Shown here in pieces: positions 1-7,442 of a stretch of 8,471 nt of DNA. The stretch comes from Bacteroidaceae bacterium (GTDB lineage Bacteria > Bacteroidota > Bacteroidia > Bacteroidales > Barnesiellaceae_A). How positions within the stretch are numbered: position 1 is the first letter of the stretch; the number at the start of each line of letters is the position of its first letter. The DNA lies in NCBI GenBank assembly GCA_017561285.1, contig JAFZDG010000031.1, positions 1-8,471 on the forward strand, written 5' to 3'. The notes under the pieces were generated by a model that worked only from the letters and a program-made list of their open reading frames with translations, did not search any database and had not been told where the DNA came from. The translations under genes and the position numbers were made by a program.

Positions 1-1724
1 AAGATCTCGCCACTATTGCCCGAGATGGTCTTGTTGGTATATGAGAAGATGAGTATGCGATAGGTATTGTTTCCCATATCAGTTACCGAGCCACTCATAC
101 CCTTCAGCCGGTCGGCCAACACAAGATTGTTATTGCTCGTCACCATACCCTTTATCCAGTGAACATCCATCTGCAAGCCCACGATGGGGGTATAGTTGTC
201 GAGCGACACATCTATGCTATAGCTGTTGTCCGTACCTCGACCTTTCATAACCAGGTTGTTGGGCTCATAGGTGCTACCCTTCACAGCCACTGTTTTCATC
301 CGGTTTTCGGGATCGTTGGTATATATGTGCATCTCGGCCTCATAGTCGCCCACTGCCGAGGGCATATAAGCCATCTCTATCGAGCTGCTCATACCCACAC
401 CCACCTCCATAGGCAGAGGGGTAATGACCTCCCAACCGCGCGACAAGAACGTTACACGCTCTATCGTCAAGGGGGCTTGTCCTGCATTTCGCAGGCTGTA
501 TTCTCCTACGGCCTTCTCGGTAACAGGCGTACTGCCCATATCGTAGCTGTTATCGCCTGTGATACGCGGACTTTTGATGCGCACCTGACCGCTATTCGTG
601 GCCGAGGTCATATTTTCCATCGCGGCATTACTCAACACCACTTTGGTGGGGTTGAGGTAGTAAGTACCATCGCGACCATTGAGGCGCAACTTAAAGGTAG
701 CTATCTCGCCATCGTTGCCCGTCATAACGGCATTGCGCAGCGAGTATATCATAAACGAGAGCGTATCGTTGCGCATCACTGCCGTAACAGAGTGCCCCTT
801 GCTACGGGTAGAGGTTTGGAAGCTGCCATCTACATATACCAATGCCTCGGGCAACTTGAATGCAAACTGTGCCGCCACGATAGGCTCCATATTGTTCATC
901 GTGAGGCTTATCTCCACCTCCTCATCGGCTATACCCGATGCACTGCCCACGTGCAACTCGTTGACCGAGTAGGGATCGGCAACAATGCGTATGGGGCGTA
1001 TGGTATTGGCGGCATTCGATACGATGGTTGCCGTTGCCGACATAGCTCCTCGCTTCTCGGGAGCATACACAACAGCTATATTTCGGGTTGCGCCGGCCTC
1101 TATGGTAAAGGCCGTCTCGGAAGTTGACAACTCGGCGGCAGTGAATGTCACATCACTCACCTCCAGGGTTTCGGTTCCGCTATTGCGCAAAGTGATATTT
1201 CGAGCATAAGTATTACGGATGGGAATATGTCCGTAATCGATTTGCGGCGTTGTCACCTCCAGCATAGGCGACAAGATAGTTACCGCTCCTGCCTCCACTG
1301 TCGATGCAACAGCTTTTCCGGCAGCATCACTCAGTACCACACCGGGTACGAGAGGTATCTCTTTGGGGATACGTTTCAAATCGAGGTCGAAGGTGAGCAA
1401 TGCACCCTCTTGGCCCTTCAAGGGCCGTAGCATCATACTATATATAATAATGTGTAACGAGCCATCCTTGACGCCGGCTGTTACACTGTGTCCGTTGGCT
1501 CGCTCTTTGTTGAGCACACACGAATTTTCTACATACGACAATTGGGCATCGAGAGGTATGCTCAGCTCGGCGGCCACTATTTCCTCGCTGTTTGTCAGCG
1601 AAACGGTTACAGAGACACGCTCTCCGGGCTTTCCACTGGCTGTCGATACAGAAACGATGTTATCAGCCATCGCAAGGATGGCTGATAACATACATATTAC
1701 ACCGACCAATAGTCGTTTTATCAT
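1..1724 (-). CDS. Secreted multi-cohesin-like (scaffoldin-like) protein, 3' end beyond window
   Basis: The frame is open without a stop from ATG at 1724 to the window edge, giving 574 residues; the C-terminus is missing. A type I signal peptide (MIKRLLVGVICMLSAILAMA) with likely cleavage after Ala20 supports the start. It is followed by an alternating architecture: cohesin-like module 1 (about 23-151; GKPGERVSVTVSL, later GALLTFDLDL and VVLSDAAG), ASH/Hydin-like Ig module 1 (about 153-249; IDYGHIPI, ITLRNSGTETLEV, VVYAPEKRG), cohesin-like module 2 (about 256-384), ASH module 2 (about 386-486; YSLRNAGQAPLTI, AYMPSAVGDYEA, IYTNDPENR) and the first part of module 3 (from about 489). The three cohesin-like units share IVA/IVG near the start, a KGHSVTA-like stretch, and a G(Q/N)(E/D/S)GE-like turn. 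Known cohesins bind dockerins; here the neighbouring protease carries a dockerin, so a scaffold role is inferred. The start lies 9 bases after the protease stop, suggesting co-transcription and perhaps translational coupling. A T9SS sorting domain or own dockerin may lie off the edge. Confidence is high for a secreted protein and moderate for the cohesin assignment, which comes from reading the pattern only. Confidence 0.82.
   Translation of the reverse strand, partial: MIKRLLVGVICMLSAILAMADNIVSVSTASGKPGERVSVTVSLTNSEEIVAAELSIPLDAQLSYVENSCVLNKERANGHSVTAGVKDGSLHIIIYSMMLRPLKGQEGALLTFDLDLKRIPKEIPLVPGVVLSDAAGKAVASTVEAGAVTILSPMLEVTTPQIDYGHIPIRNTYARNITLRNSGTETLEVSDVTFTAAELSTSETAFTIEAGATRNIAVVYAPEKRGAMSATATIVSNAANTIRPIRIVADPYSVNELHVGSASGIADEEVEISLTMNNMEPIVAAQFAFKLPEALVYVDGSFQTSTRSKGHSVTAVMRNDTLSFMIYSLRNAVMTGNDGEIATFKLRLNGRDGTYYLNPTKVVLSNAAMENMTSATNSGQVRIKSPRITGDNSYDMGSTPVTEKAVGEYSLRNAGQAPLTIERVTFLSRGWEVITPLPMEVGVGMSSSIEMAYMPSAVGDYEAEMHIYTNDPENRMKTVAVKGSTYEPNNLVMKGRGTDNSYSIDVSLDNYTPIVGLQMDVHWIKGMVTSNNNLVLADRLKGMSGSVTDMGNNTYRILIFSYTNKTISGNSGEI
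1657..1691 (-). repeat. 14-bp perfect inverted repeat inside a signal-peptide coding region
   Basis: Positions 1657-1670 and 1678-1691 are exact reverse complements (arm ATGGCTGATAACAT on the plus strand) around a 7-base loop. The hairpin spans codons 12 to 23 of the cohesin-like gene, ending the signal peptide, about 33 bases after the start codon on the mRNA. There is no T-tract after it, so it does not look like an intrinsic terminator. It could slow ribosomes, protect a processed mRNA end, or set the ratio of scaffold to protease; none of this can be proved from sequence. Confidence 0.75.
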
Positions 1725-1733
1725 ACGTCACAA

Positions 1734-4700
1734 TTATTTGTTATACATCACCTTGGCAGTTTGCATCAACACGCCATCTACATAGAGCGATACCAGATAC
1801 ATACCATTGGCAACACCTGCGGGCGACCATACATAGCTGTGGTTGCCATAGCCGGCTACGGTCTCGTAGCTATCGACAGTGCGGCCGGTGAGGTCGCTCA
1901 TCACCATGCGTACTTCGCTCTCGCCTGCCTTACCTATTACATAGGGTATGGTGAGGCTCTCGGCAAAGGTTGTGGGATAATGCAATTGCATTTGTGCAGC
2001 CTCTATGCTACCCAAACCACTCTTGCCACCATCTACGGCCACGATGTTGCGACCTTGAGCATCGGAGAGGGCTATTTCGCTTACAGTGCCTTCGCCTACT
2101 GTCATCAAGGCGTGCTTGCCGGCGGGTATGGTTTGACCGGTCATCGAGAAGGCCAATACCAACACACCATTTTCGCCTTGATCTTCGACTACAAACTCAA
2201 AGCTGTTGAGTGCCTCCAGAGCAGCCACCTCGGCAGTACCCTTCAAGCGTACTTGAATACCACCCAATGCAACGGGGCTGTCAATATAGAAGATACCATC
2301 CTCAATGCTATACTTGGCAGCCGACTCGTCGAGCGATGCGGCAGCGGCGGCACTCGGGTTGATAATGATGCTCACTGTACCCACTACGTCGAGTACGTTT
2401 ATATCCAAGTCGGTATTGACATCGGCAGCCTCGAATATAAAGACTTGTTCTTGGAGCTTACCGGTGATATATGCCACCTCTGTCACCACGTCGGCCACAT
2501 CGACTGTCATACTACCATTGGCATCGCCCTTCTTGGCGGTGAGCGGTGTAGCGGCTACCACATTACTGATGGCATAGTTGGTGAGCGATGTAGTCACCTG
2601 GCTTATGGTATAGTAATAGGTAGTACCGGGTACTACATCATAATCTACATAGGCGGTCTCTTGGCTGCCTATGAGGGTGCGGTTGATAATGGTTGTATCG
2701 CCCTCCTCGGTATAACGCTTGATGTTGTAACCCAGCAAGTCCTCAAAGTCCTCCTCATCGGTCTCCCAGTTGAGCATCACCTTACCCAATCCGGCCTCGG
2801 CAGCAAATCCGGTGCTCATAGAGCCGGCAGCCTGCACATTGACATTGAAGCGCCAGTTTTCGATAGGAATTTCAAAGTATTCATTATCTTCGGCTGCAGC
2901 CACGTAGATGCGATTGATACCATCGGTAGCCGTTTTACCGCTAATGGTAAGGTAGGCAGTGTAGATAGTACCTTCGTCGTTCCAGCTACCCTCTTCGCTG
3001 ATGGCATTTTGGGTATAAGGCGGACGCACACCCATCGCCACCATAGGCTCTACGGCCTTGTTCATAGGACGGTTGAAATAGACCTCAAATTTGTGCTTAC
3101 CTACACCAAGAGGAGGCAACATCTCATACTCATCTTGTGCATCGTAGCCATTCACTACCACCTTCCACACAATACCGTGTGCCTCGGCAACAGGACGAGT
3201 AAGCATATTTGAGAGGTCTATATAACCATAGCCCACAGGTGCAATAGGATTCTCCATATCGTAAATACCAATACGGGCAATGTCTTCTCTGCCGGTACCA
3301 AAGTACGATGGATTTTCCATTGTATAAACAGAAGGGGTTCCAACTTTGTAACTTGCCAAATAAACATTATCTACGCCCAAATTAATAGCAGTGTTTTTCG
3401 TTACATTGCAAGACTGCATACGATTTATATTCAATCCGTAATCATGCAGATTGCTGCTTGAATTAAAAATATTATTCGTCAAATTAGTATTATGTACACG
3501 TAATGTACCTCCTAAAGCACTAGCTTTATTATTAATGATATTACACAAATCATAATCTCCTCTCAATAAATCCAAATTGCTATATGTGTTATTTCTTATG
3601 ACACCATTTTTAACACTGGCATAGATACCGCCATTATCATTGCTATAATCGATATTCAAATTCTCAAATATTACATATTCGATAGTATCACACATTATTT
3701 CAATCTTACCCATAGGTTCTGTTTCAAGGTCGGCCATAGTAAATACTATCATACTATCGGGGGTACCCACACAATCGATGAGAGCTTTGTATGACATTGA
3801 CATACCGGTGCCGGCCTTGAACTTAAGCACCGTACCGGGCTTGATAGTGAGCTTCACGCCATCGGGCACTGCAAGTGGCGATGTTACGATATAGTGTACA
3901 TTGGGGTAGAGGGTAAGATCCTTGGTTACCATACCGCCTATCTCTACACCATTCTCGGCTGTGATGACAAACTCCTCAACCAACTCGCCTTGAATATTGT
4001 CGCAAGTGGCACGGAATACGAGGCAGATGTGACGACCATCTACACAGTTGTCGCGCAACTTGAAGCGGATGGGGTTGGCGGCTTTGCCCTTACCGTAGCT
4101 CGACAAGTCCCAACCGAAATCGACATGGTTGTCGATAAACTCTACGATGGTTTGGTCTTCGTTTTCGGCTATTTCGAGGCTTATCTTTATGTTCTTGGCT
4201 TGGCCCCAGTGGTTGCGCAACGAGGGATAGAATGCTATTACCTCACCGGCATCGGCTCGCATATCGCCATCGCCTCCTATGGTGTCGTTCAACTCATAGG
4301 TTGTGAGGCTGAGTGTAGGACGACGATCCTCATCGGTAATGAGGTACGTGTCGTAGAAGTTTACCACACCACCTTGTGCGGTATGGATAAGGTCGCCAAA
4401 GAGCAACTCTTTCGACTCATACTCCTTGCATTGCAACAAGCGCGAGATACCACCTGCCACTATAGGACACGCCATAGAAGTACCGTTGAGAGCCTTGTAG
4501 CTACCACCACGATAGGTACTCATAATGAGGCGACCGGGGGCTTTCAACTCATAATTGTAGAGTTGCTCCTCGCCATAATTGCTGAAGATGGGACCATCCT
4601 CGTCGTAGTTGGTAAATGAGGTCAAGCCACCACCACTCTCGGTTGCTTGCACACCCAGCACAAAGGTATAGGCCGCCGGGAACATAGGCGCACCCATAGC

Positions 4701-5801
4701 AATCATTCCCGTTACGGGATTTTTACACAGATGAGGATAGATACACAAACCATCGTTACCGGCAGCAGCCACAAGGACAGCCTTTTGATATGCCTTGCCA
4801 AGAGCCTGCTCGAAGGCAATAGAGTTGGCATAGGTACCGATACTCATACTCAACACATCGACACCATTGGCGGCCGCATAATCGACACCCTTGATAATGG
4901 TGGCAATATCGCCCACACCATCGCTCTGCATAACCGAGATAGACATAATAAGGGCATTGGGGTTGGCACCTACACCACCCTTTTCGTTGCCGGCCATAGC
5001 TGCCGCAATACCGGCACAGTGTGTACCATGACCATTGTAGTCATCGACAATGGCACATTGGTTGATAAAGTCCCAACCATGCACGTCATCGACAAAACCG
5101 TTGGCATCGTCATCGACACCCTCTACACCATTCAACTCGGCTTCGTTTACCCACGCATTGCCGGCAAGGTCGGGGTGAGTAATCTCCACACCGGTATCGA
5201 GAATACCAATAACGGGGCGCTCATCGGTAATGGGCTCTACCTTCCACAACTTACGCAAGTTGACAGCATTGATGCCCCATTGCTCGCTGTGCAAGGGATC
5301 GTTGTAAACAAGCTCTTCGTCTTGCGCTGTGGTATAGACGAGATAGTTGGGCTCGGCATACTCCACCTCATCGAGGGCTTGCAACTTCTCGATGGCCTCT
5401 TGCACCGAAGCCACCTTCTTGGCATCGAAACGCACACGATAGAGCTTAGAGAGGTCTTGTGCCACAATCTCTTGTCCGTTGATGGCACGTGCGCTGCGGC
5501 GTGCAACCTCCTTACCGCTCAAAGGCATCAATCCCTCGAACGACTCGGCTCCCAACTCACGCATAACGGCATCGACACGATTCACACCCGAGGTGGCAAA
5601 CTCTCCGCGGGCATTGGCACGCATTTGGACAGCTCCTACGGGCTTGAATTTGACGATTACCTCGTTTTCACGATAATTAAATTGCGATGCTCGGGCATCG
5701 ACTTTCACTACTTCGTCCTCATTGTTGCGATCTTGCGCAAATGCGGGCATAGCACTCAGTAGCAATACCACCGATAGTGCCAACATAGCAAATCTTTTCA
5801 T
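1734..5801 (-). CDS. T9SS-secreted S8 (subtilisin-family) protease with dockerin domain
   Basis: This is a complete 1355-residue extracellular serine endopeptidase. Signal peptide 1-22 (cut AFA/QD) fixes the start. Residues about 40-158 form a fervidolysin-like prodomain (ENEVIVKFKP ... VEYAEPNYLVY). The catalytic domain (about 165-480) has Asp202 (GILDTGVEITHPD), His258 (NGHGTHCAG), oxyanion Asn349 (AAAGNDG) and Ser442 (NGTSMACPIVAGG), so it should be active. After an Ig-like region (about 495-620) comes a parallel beta-helix-like stretch (about 640-835; VPDGVKLTIKPGTVLKF, then Asn-rich repeats), an Ig-like module (about 870-990; FEVYFNRPMN), FN3 (about 998-1087), and a dockerin (about 1091-1148). 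Both dockerin calcium loops are complete: D1093-N1095-S1097-D1101-D1104 and D1127-N1129-D1131-N1135-D1138. An Ala-rich linker leads to a beta-rich module (about 1163-1260) and a type A T9SS sorting domain (about 1275-1355; SDLTGRTV, GMYLVSLYVDG). T9SS cargo is exported across the outer membrane and released or anchored. It is the first gene of a likely operon with the cohesin-like gene 9 bases downstream. Its natural substrate is unknown. Confidence 0.95.
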   Translation of the reverse strand: MKRFAMLALSVVLLLSAMPAFAQDRNNEDEVVKVDARASQFNYRENEVIVKFKPVGAVQMRANARGEFATSGVNRVDAVMRELGAESFEGLMPLSGKEVARRSARAINGQEIVAQDLSKLYRVRFDAKKVASVQEAIEKLQALDEVEYAEPNYLVYTTAQDEELVYNDPLHSEQWGINAVNLRKLWKVEPITDERPVIGILDTGVEITHPDLAGNAWVNEAELNGVEGVDDDANGFVDDVHGWDFINQCAIVDDYNGHGTHCAGIAAAMAGNEKGGVGANPNALIMSISVMQSDGVGDIATIIKGVDYAAANGVDVLSMSIGTYANSIAFEQALGKAYQKAVLVAAAGNDGLCIYPHLCKNPVTGMIAMGAPMFPAAYTFVLGVQATESGGGLTSFTNYDEDGPIFSNYGEEQLYNYELKAPGRLIMSTYRGGSYKALNGTSMACPIVAGGISRLLQCKEYESKELLFGDLIHTAQGGVVNFYDTYLITDEDRRPTLSLTTYELNDTIGGDGDMRADAGEVIAFYPSLRNHWGQAKNIKISLEIAENEDQTIVEFIDNHVDFGWDLSSYGKGKAANPIRFKLRDNCVDGRHICLVFRATCDNIQGELVEEFVITAENGVEIGGMVTKDLTLYPNVHYIVTSPLAVPDGVKLTIKPGTVLKFKAGTGMSMSYKALIDCVGTPDSMIVFTMADLETEPMGKIEIMCDTIEYVIFENLNIDYSNDNGGIYASVKNGVIRNNTYSNLDLLRGDYDLCNIINNKASALGGTLRVHNTNLTNNIFNSSSNLHDYGLNINRMQSCNVTKNTAINLGVDNVYLASYKVGTPSVYTMENPSYFGTGREDIARIGIYDMENPIAPVGYGYIDLSNMLTRPVAEAHGIVWKVVVNGYDAQDEYEMLPPLGVGKHKFEVYFNRPMNKAVEPMVAMGVRPPYTQNAISEEGSWNDEGTIYTAYLTISGKTATDGINRIYVAAAEDNEYFEIPIENWRFNVNVQAAGSMSTGFAAEAGLGKVMLNWETDEEDFEDLLGYNIKRYTEEGDTTIINRTLIGSQETAYVDYDVVPGTTYYYTISQVTTSLTNYAISNVVAATPLTAKKGDANGSMTVDVADVVTEVAYITGKLQEQVFIFEAADVNTDLDINVLDVVGTVSIIINPSAAAAASLDESAAKYSIEDGIFYIDSPVALGGIQVRLKGTAEVAALEALNSFEFVVEDQGENGVLVLAFSMTGQTIPAGKHALMTVGEGTVSEIALSDAQGRNIVAVDGGKSGLGSIEAAQMQLHYPTTFAESLTIPYVIGKAGESEVRMVMSDLTGRTVDSYETVAGYGNHSYVWSPAGVANGMYLVSLYVDGVLMQTAKVMYNK
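3301..3720 (-). other. AT-rich segment inside the protease gene (beta-helix-like region)
   Basis: By hand count this stretch has 129 G+C in 420 bases (about 31%), and 3421-3600 is 28%. Sample lines elsewhere in the same gene are far higher: 31/60 at 5101-5160 and 34/60 at 4021-4080. It encodes residues about 695-834, an Asn-, Ile- and Tyr-rich run of short repeats that looks like the coils of a right-handed beta-helix. Part of the shift follows from the amino-acid content, but the size of the drop also fits a module of different origin. The reading frame is intact through both edges. Confidence 0.7.
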
Positions 5802-5961
5802 AGACGCTTTAGTTTGTTGTTTATTAAAATTGTTTATTACTGTTCAAGCAATATAGCACACAAGATAGCCCTTAGAACCGAATAGGGACAATAATGCATA
5901 TGATGTGTGTTTTTCATCTCATAGCCGGCCATCGCCACAGCCGCCGAAAAGGTAAATCGCT

Positions 5962-5995
5962 CAAAGTTAGTCAATTTTTGTAAACAGAATACAAA
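5962..5995 (-). promoter_or_regulatory. Candidate promoter for the protease operon
   Basis: Read on the minus strand, 5969-5962 is TAACTTTG, an exact match to the Bacteroidota -7 consensus TAnnTTTG. A TTTG at 5995-5992 sits 22 bases upstream as a possible -33 box, slightly wide for the usual spacing. It is the only exact -7 match I found between the two genes on this strand. Transcription would start near 5955 and leave a leader of about 150 bases before the protease ATG. Confidence 0.5.
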
Positions 5996-6166
5996 AACGC
6001 CCATTTATTTTCGTCTTTTTCGCTGATTTACAAACGATTAAACCAAAACACAAAAAGACAAAAGGACACAATATCGGGTAAAAACAATCGAAATGAATAT
6101 AATACTACACATTATATAAATAAAAATCCAAATCGGAGGGGAATTTGCATACATTTGACAATAGTA

Positions 6167-6197
6167 TTGGCTATTCCATTTTTTTTGCGTAGGTTTG
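6167..6197 (+). promoter_or_regulatory. Candidate promoter for the lipoprotein gene
   Basis: TAGGTTTG at 6190-6197 matches the Bacteroidota -7 consensus TAnnTTTG exactly. A TTG at 6167-6169 lies 20 bases upstream as a reduced -33 box. The predicted start near 6204 gives a leader of roughly 28 bases before ATG 6232. The leader has no recognisable Shine-Dalgarno sequence, which is normal in this phylum. Confidence 0.62.
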
Positions 6198-6231
6198 CAC
6201 ATCCAAAAAAAATTTTTGAACAGAAACAGCT

Positions 6232-7359
6232 ATGAAAAGAGTACTCTATGCAGCGATTGCCACCGCCATTACCTGGCTGACCGCTTGCAACCATACCCCA
6301 CAATTTACCATCGATGGCACAATAGCCAACGCCGACAGCACAATGCTATATCTCGAGAATATTACCGGCACAAACCCCGTTGCAATAGACTCGGTACGCC
6401 TCGATGACAAAGGCAACTACAAGTTTAAACACAACGTTCCGGAGTATGCCCAATTCTACCGCCTGCGATGGAGTGGTCAGAGCATCAATCTGGTTGTTGA
6501 CACCATTGCCCACATTACCTGCAACAGCGATGCCAAGAACTTTGCCACCGCCTATACCGTAGCAGGCAGCGATGAGTGTGAGATAATGCGCGAAGTGACC
6601 ATAAAAGGCAGCCGACTCAAAGGCTTGGTGAACCAAGCCATGAACAACGAGACATCGCGCCTCGTAGCCCTCGACAGCATTGCCGCCTACAAAGAGCGTA
6701 TGACACAACTCATACTGCAAGCCCCCGCATCGGCCGTATCGTACTACATCCTGATGCAACGCGTCAACGGTCTGCCCATCTTCGACACCTACGACTATGA
6801 CGACAATCGCATCATTGCCGCCGCAGCTACCGCACACGATATGTATGCCCCGCAAGCCCCTCGCACCAAGATCCTGCACGACATAGCCTTGCAAGGTATG
6901 GCTGCCCGCCGCGAAGAACAAAAGAAAGCCGTAGAGATGGAAGCCAACGAGGTGAGCTATATAGACATTTCGCTATATGACATCAAGGGCAATATGCACA
7001 AACTCTCGGACGTGGCAACCGCCCACAAAGTGGTACTGCTCGACTTCACAGCCTACGCACTCGACTACTCGCCCGCCTACAACATAGAGTTGAACAACAT
7101 CTATGAGCAATACCGCCAACGCGGATTGGAGATATACCAAGTGTCGTTCGATACCGACCTCAACCGCTGGCAAACCGTTGCCGACAACCTACCCTGGATA
7201 TGCGTTCAAGAAGCCGACAACGTGCAATCGACACTCATCTCGCTCTACGACATACAATCGTTGCCCACCTGCTATATGATTGTAAACAACGGCACTCAAC
7301 TCATACGCCCCGAAAGCGTGGATGAAATAAAGAGCAAATTGGCACAAATAATAGGTTAA
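6232..7359 (+). CDS. DUF4369/thioredoxin-fold lipoprotein lacking the CXXC motif
   Basis: This 375-residue protein begins with a lipoprotein signal (MKRVLYAAIA...) and a lipobox LTAC with the acylated Cys at 19. The residues after Cys19 (NHTPQ) show no acidic surface-export signal, so a periplasm-facing anchor is likelier. Residues about 24-110 resemble DUF4369 (FTIDGTIANADSTMLYLEN, then GNYKFKHNV), a module often placed before AhpC/TSA-type thioredoxin domains in Bacteroidota. About 115-235 is mostly helical. Residues about 242-375 form a thioredoxin-like fold: VVLLDFTAYALDYSPAY aligns with the usual active-site strand and helix, GLEIYQVSFD follows, and Pro345 (SLPTCYMIV) is at the cis-Pro position. 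The two catalytic cysteines are absent, so thiol-disulfide exchange is not expected; a binding or structural role is inferred. It has its own promoter and is divergent from the protease operon; no functional link to greA is evident. Confidence 0.85.
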   Translation: MKRVLYAAIATAITWLTACNHTPQFTIDGTIANADSTMLYLENITGTNPVAIDSVRLDDKGNYKFKHNVPEYAQFYRLRWSGQSINLVVDTIAHITCNSDAKNFATAYTVAGSDECEIMREVTIKGSRLKGLVNQAMNNETSRLVALDSIAAYKERMTQLILQAPASAVSYYILMQRVNGLPIFDTYDYDDNRIIAAAATAHDMYAPQAPRTKILHDIALQGMAARREEQKKAVEMEANEVSYIDISLYDIKGNMHKLSDVATAHKVVLLDFTAYALDYSPAYNIELNNIYEQYRQRGLEIYQVSFDTDLNRWQTVADNLPWICVQEADNVQSTLISLYDIQSLPTCYMIVNNGTQLIRPESVDEIKSKLAQIIG

Positions 7360-7397
7360 AGAGGTAAAATACAAAAAAATAAAAAACTCACTTTTTA

Positions 7398-7429
7398 TTT
7401 GCAAAAGCCAAAATAAACCTATACCTTTG
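7398..7429 (+). promoter_or_regulatory. Strong candidate greA promoter
   Basis: TTTG at 7398-7401 and TACCTTTG at 7422-7429 are separated by 20 bases. Both boxes and the spacing match the Bacteroidota housekeeping promoter (TTTG, then TAnnTTTG). Transcription should begin near 7436, giving greA a leader of about 120 bases that contains the hairpins annotated below. It is the best promoter match in the window. Confidence 0.75.
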
Positions 7430-7442
7430 CCCTCGTAATAAC

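Larger units (their letters stand above)
5802..6231. other. Divergent intergenic region, AT-rich, no gene seen
   Basis: This 430-base gap lies between the divergently transcribed protease and lipoprotein genes. I find no convincing open reading frame, tRNA or repeat array in it. It holds one promoter-like element per direction (annotated separately). The lipoprotein promoter is near its gene, while the protease promoter candidate implies a leader of about 150 bases. The stretch from about 5970 to 6190 is especially rich in A and T, as expected for a shared upstream region. Confidence 0.7.

Noticed and set aside
159..1127. Plus-strand open frame of 322 codons at the left end
   Set aside because: It lies opposite the continuous minus-strand cohesin-like frame, which has a signal peptide and repeated modules. 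The plus-strand translation is His/Arg-rich and featureless.
1412..1426. Palindrome GGCCCTTCAAGGGCC within the cohesin-like gene
   Set aside because: It is short, has almost no loop and lies mid-gene in conserved coding sequence, so it is likely a by-product of the codons.
1692..1724. Lipoprotein signal in the cohesin-like protein (Cys11)
   Set aside because: The residues before Cys11 (GVI) do not fit a lipobox, because Ile at -1 is not accepted, and the hydrophobic core continues past it to a good type I site at AMA/D.
1761..3212. Long plus-strand open frame opposite the protease gene (483 codons)
   Set aside because: It is antisense to a clearly coding frame with dockerin, FN3 and sorting-domain signatures. 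Its translation is rich in His, Tyr and Cys with no domain pattern, as expected from a shadow of a GC-balanced gene.
4647..5762. Plus-strand open frame of 371 codons opposite the protease catalytic domain
   Set aside because: The minus strand here encodes the intact S8 Asp/His motifs and prodomain; the plus frame has no recognisable domain.
1..5801. A cellulosome or polysaccharide-degradation locus
   Set aside because: Dockerin and cohesin-like modules are present, but no glycoside hydrolase, carbohydrate-binding module or SusC/SusD pair appears in the window; the enzyme is a protease.
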